Part shown: positions 5,294 to 6,395 of the stretch, piece by piece | How positions within the stretch are numbered: the stretch's first letter is position 1 | Layout of the letters: each line of letters opens with the position of its first letter | DNA from: Opitutia bacterium | GTDB taxonomy: Bacteria > Verrucomicrobiota > Verrucomicrobiia > Opitutales > Seribacteraceae | DNA length: 6,395 nucleotides | Assembly (NCBI GenBank): GCA_018646565.1 | Contig: JABGUO010000025.1 | Span: 1 to 6,395 of the forward strand | Direction of reading: 5' to 3' | Notes under the pieces: generated by a model | Told to the model about the DNA's origin: nothing | Seen by the model: the letters and a program-made list of their open reading frames with translations, nothing else | Database searches by the model: none | Translations under genes and position numbers: made by a program

Positions 5294-6395
5294 TCATTTC
5301 CTCCTGAAACATGACTGCCATACCCCGCAATTTTCGACTCAATTCACGGTTACGAATAGGCTTAGATTCCTTTGGGTCCTTCTCCAGATCATAGACTGTA
5401 ATCCTTGGGTTCAGCATGGCCTTATACTTCCCCGACCTTACAGCAGCCAGCGCTCCGTGGCTACCATGATAGAAAAAGGCGTTTATATATTCATTCCGGT
5501 TGAAGTAGGATTGCCATTCAAGCCCTTGCTCCCATCTGCGTCGATGTGGAACATCTGAATTAAGAGATAATTTGGCGCTAGGCTTGGGAATGCCTTTAGT
5601 CTTACCGAGCATCATGGGCCAAAGGTCTCTCCCGTCGATAACTGGATGATCCTTTGGAATACGAATATTGGCTGCCGTGGCCAATGTGGGTAACCAGTCC
5701 ATCGCGTTGACGACTTCACTACATACATGATCAGTCAGTACTTTCTGTCCGGGAGCCCTAATGATTGCAGGTACACGGACGCCACACTCCCAAGTGGAAA
5801 TCTTTCCCCCGATCAACGGTTGAGTTTTATTCCTACCGGGTCCCCGTCCATTATCAGAAGTGTATACGACGATGGTCTTGTCATCGAGACCAAGTTCCTT
5901 CAATGAATCCATAATTCTACCTACACCATGATCCAGTTCCTGAATTGCATCCCCATAATCACCCCAGTTTGAAGTGCCTTGAAATTTTGGACTTACTCCT
6001 AAAGGCACATGGAGCATGGTATGGGGAAGATATAGAAAAAATGGTTTTTCCTTATTTTTTTTGAAAAACTGGATCGCTTCCTGCGTGTAAAGATTCGTTA
6101 ATTCAGCGGGATCTGCCGGACGCTTAACAACTTTTCCATTCCTTAAGATCGGAACACCCTTATCCCCAAAATAGACCGTTTCCACCGGATCCAGGTTGGA
6201 ATACATTCCATAATGATAATCGAATCCCTGTGCCATTGGTACAAAAGGTTTCTTATCTCCAAGGTGCCACTTGCCGATGCATGCAGTGGTGTAGCCATTG
6301 GCTTTAAATAATTCGGCAATGGTAATCTCATCTGAATGAATGCCACGATTTGAGTCCGCACGCTGCACCCAGGTTTCCATTCCGATTCTTCTTGG
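5259..6395 (-). CDS. Type I (S1 family) sulfatase, arylsulfatase A-like, C-terminal part
   Basis: A formylglycine-dependent sulfatase that hydrolyses sulfate esters, probably of polysaccharides or glycans. The frame is open to the window edge: five codons (Pro-Arg-Arg-Ile-Gly) precede Met at 6378-6380 and fit the usual segment after the (C/S)xPSR...GRYP block. The Met is therefore internal and the gene is 5'-truncated by the window. Counting from the edge, visible motifs are DEITIAELFK (22-31), GKWHLG (41-46, with the catalytic Lys and His), LPHTMLHVPL (123-132), the metal-binding YTSDNG (178-183), GGKISTWECGVRVP (196-209) and VYDLEKDP (334-341). The catalytic CxPSR/SxPSR motif, the N-terminal metal-binding Asp pair and any signal peptide are off-window. 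The usual second Pro of HTMPHVPL is Leu, while both His residues are kept. The C-terminus ends at a TAG (5259-5261) at a length normal for the family. Such enzymes usually act in the periplasm or outside the cell. Substrate cannot be assigned. Confidence 0.93.
   Translation of the reverse strand, partial: PRRIGMETWVQRADSNRGIHSDEITIAELFKANGYTTACIGKWHLGDKKPFVPMAQGFDYHYGMYSNLDPVETVYFGDKGVPILRNGKVVKRPADPAELTNLYTQEAIQFFKKNKEKPFFLYLPHTMLHVPLGVSPKFQGTSNWGDYGDAIQELDHGVGRIMDSLKELGLDDKTIVVYTSDNGRGPGRNKTQPLIGGKISTWECGVRVPAIIRAPGQKVLTDHVCSEVVNAMDWLPTLATAANIRIPKDHPVIDGRDLWPMMLGKTKGIPKPSAKLSLNSDVPHRRRWEQGLEWQSYFNRNEYINAFFYHGSHGALAAVRSGKYKAMLNPRITVYDLEKDPKESKPIRNRELSRKLRGMAVMFQEEMSRDARKSGEYK

Noticed and set aside
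4856..5307. Two overlapping plus-strand open frames covering the sulfatase-ABC gap
   Set aside because: Both overlap real genes at their ends, have irregular composition and no recognisable motif; the minus-strand frame looks more protein-like.

Overview
The window holds three genes that look complete and two that run off the ends. All read on the minus strand, so transcription runs from high to low coordinates. Base composition is moderate. The gene set suggests a Gram-negative bacterium, perhaps a marine or aquatic member of the Planctomycetes-Verrucomicrobia-Lentisphaerae group: an S1 family sulfatase, a secreted lipocalin-like protein with its own FtsX-type ABC transporter, and a soluble bacterial P450. 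That placement is inference from gene content; no phylogenetic marker gene is present.

Right to left along transcription: (1) 6395-5259, the C-terminal two thirds or so of a type I sulfatase, with its catalytic Cys/Ser motif beyond the window edge. (2) 5258-5028, a gap of about 230 bases. It contains a stretch resembling the 3' end of a tmRNA/tRNA gene on the plus strand (5211-5237). A stop-bounded minus-strand reading frame without a start codon crosses it. I read this as a possible scar of an integrated element, with low to moderate confidence. (3) 5027-605, a compact three-gene operon: a LolD/MacB-type ABC ATPase, a large two-module FtsX-family permease (8-base gap), and a secreted CrtC/AttH-like lipocalin-domain protein (ATGA overlap with the permease). 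(4) 604-387, a 218-base AT-rich gap with a plausible sigma70-type promoter. (5) 386-1, the N-terminal 128 codons of a cytochrome P450.

The ABC ATPase, permease and AttH-like protein almost certainly act together. The ATPase would power the permease, which by analogy with LolCDE and MacB would perform mechanical work on a lipid or lipophilic substrate at the periplasmic face. The lipocalin-like protein would bind or modify that hydrophobic molecule outside the cytoplasm. The substrate is unknown. The sulfatase and P450 are neighbours on the same strand, but gaps of over 200 bases separate them from the operon and they need not share its function.

No rRNA, intact tRNA, CRISPR array, transposase or insertion sequence was recognised. 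No clear rho-independent terminator was found in either gap.
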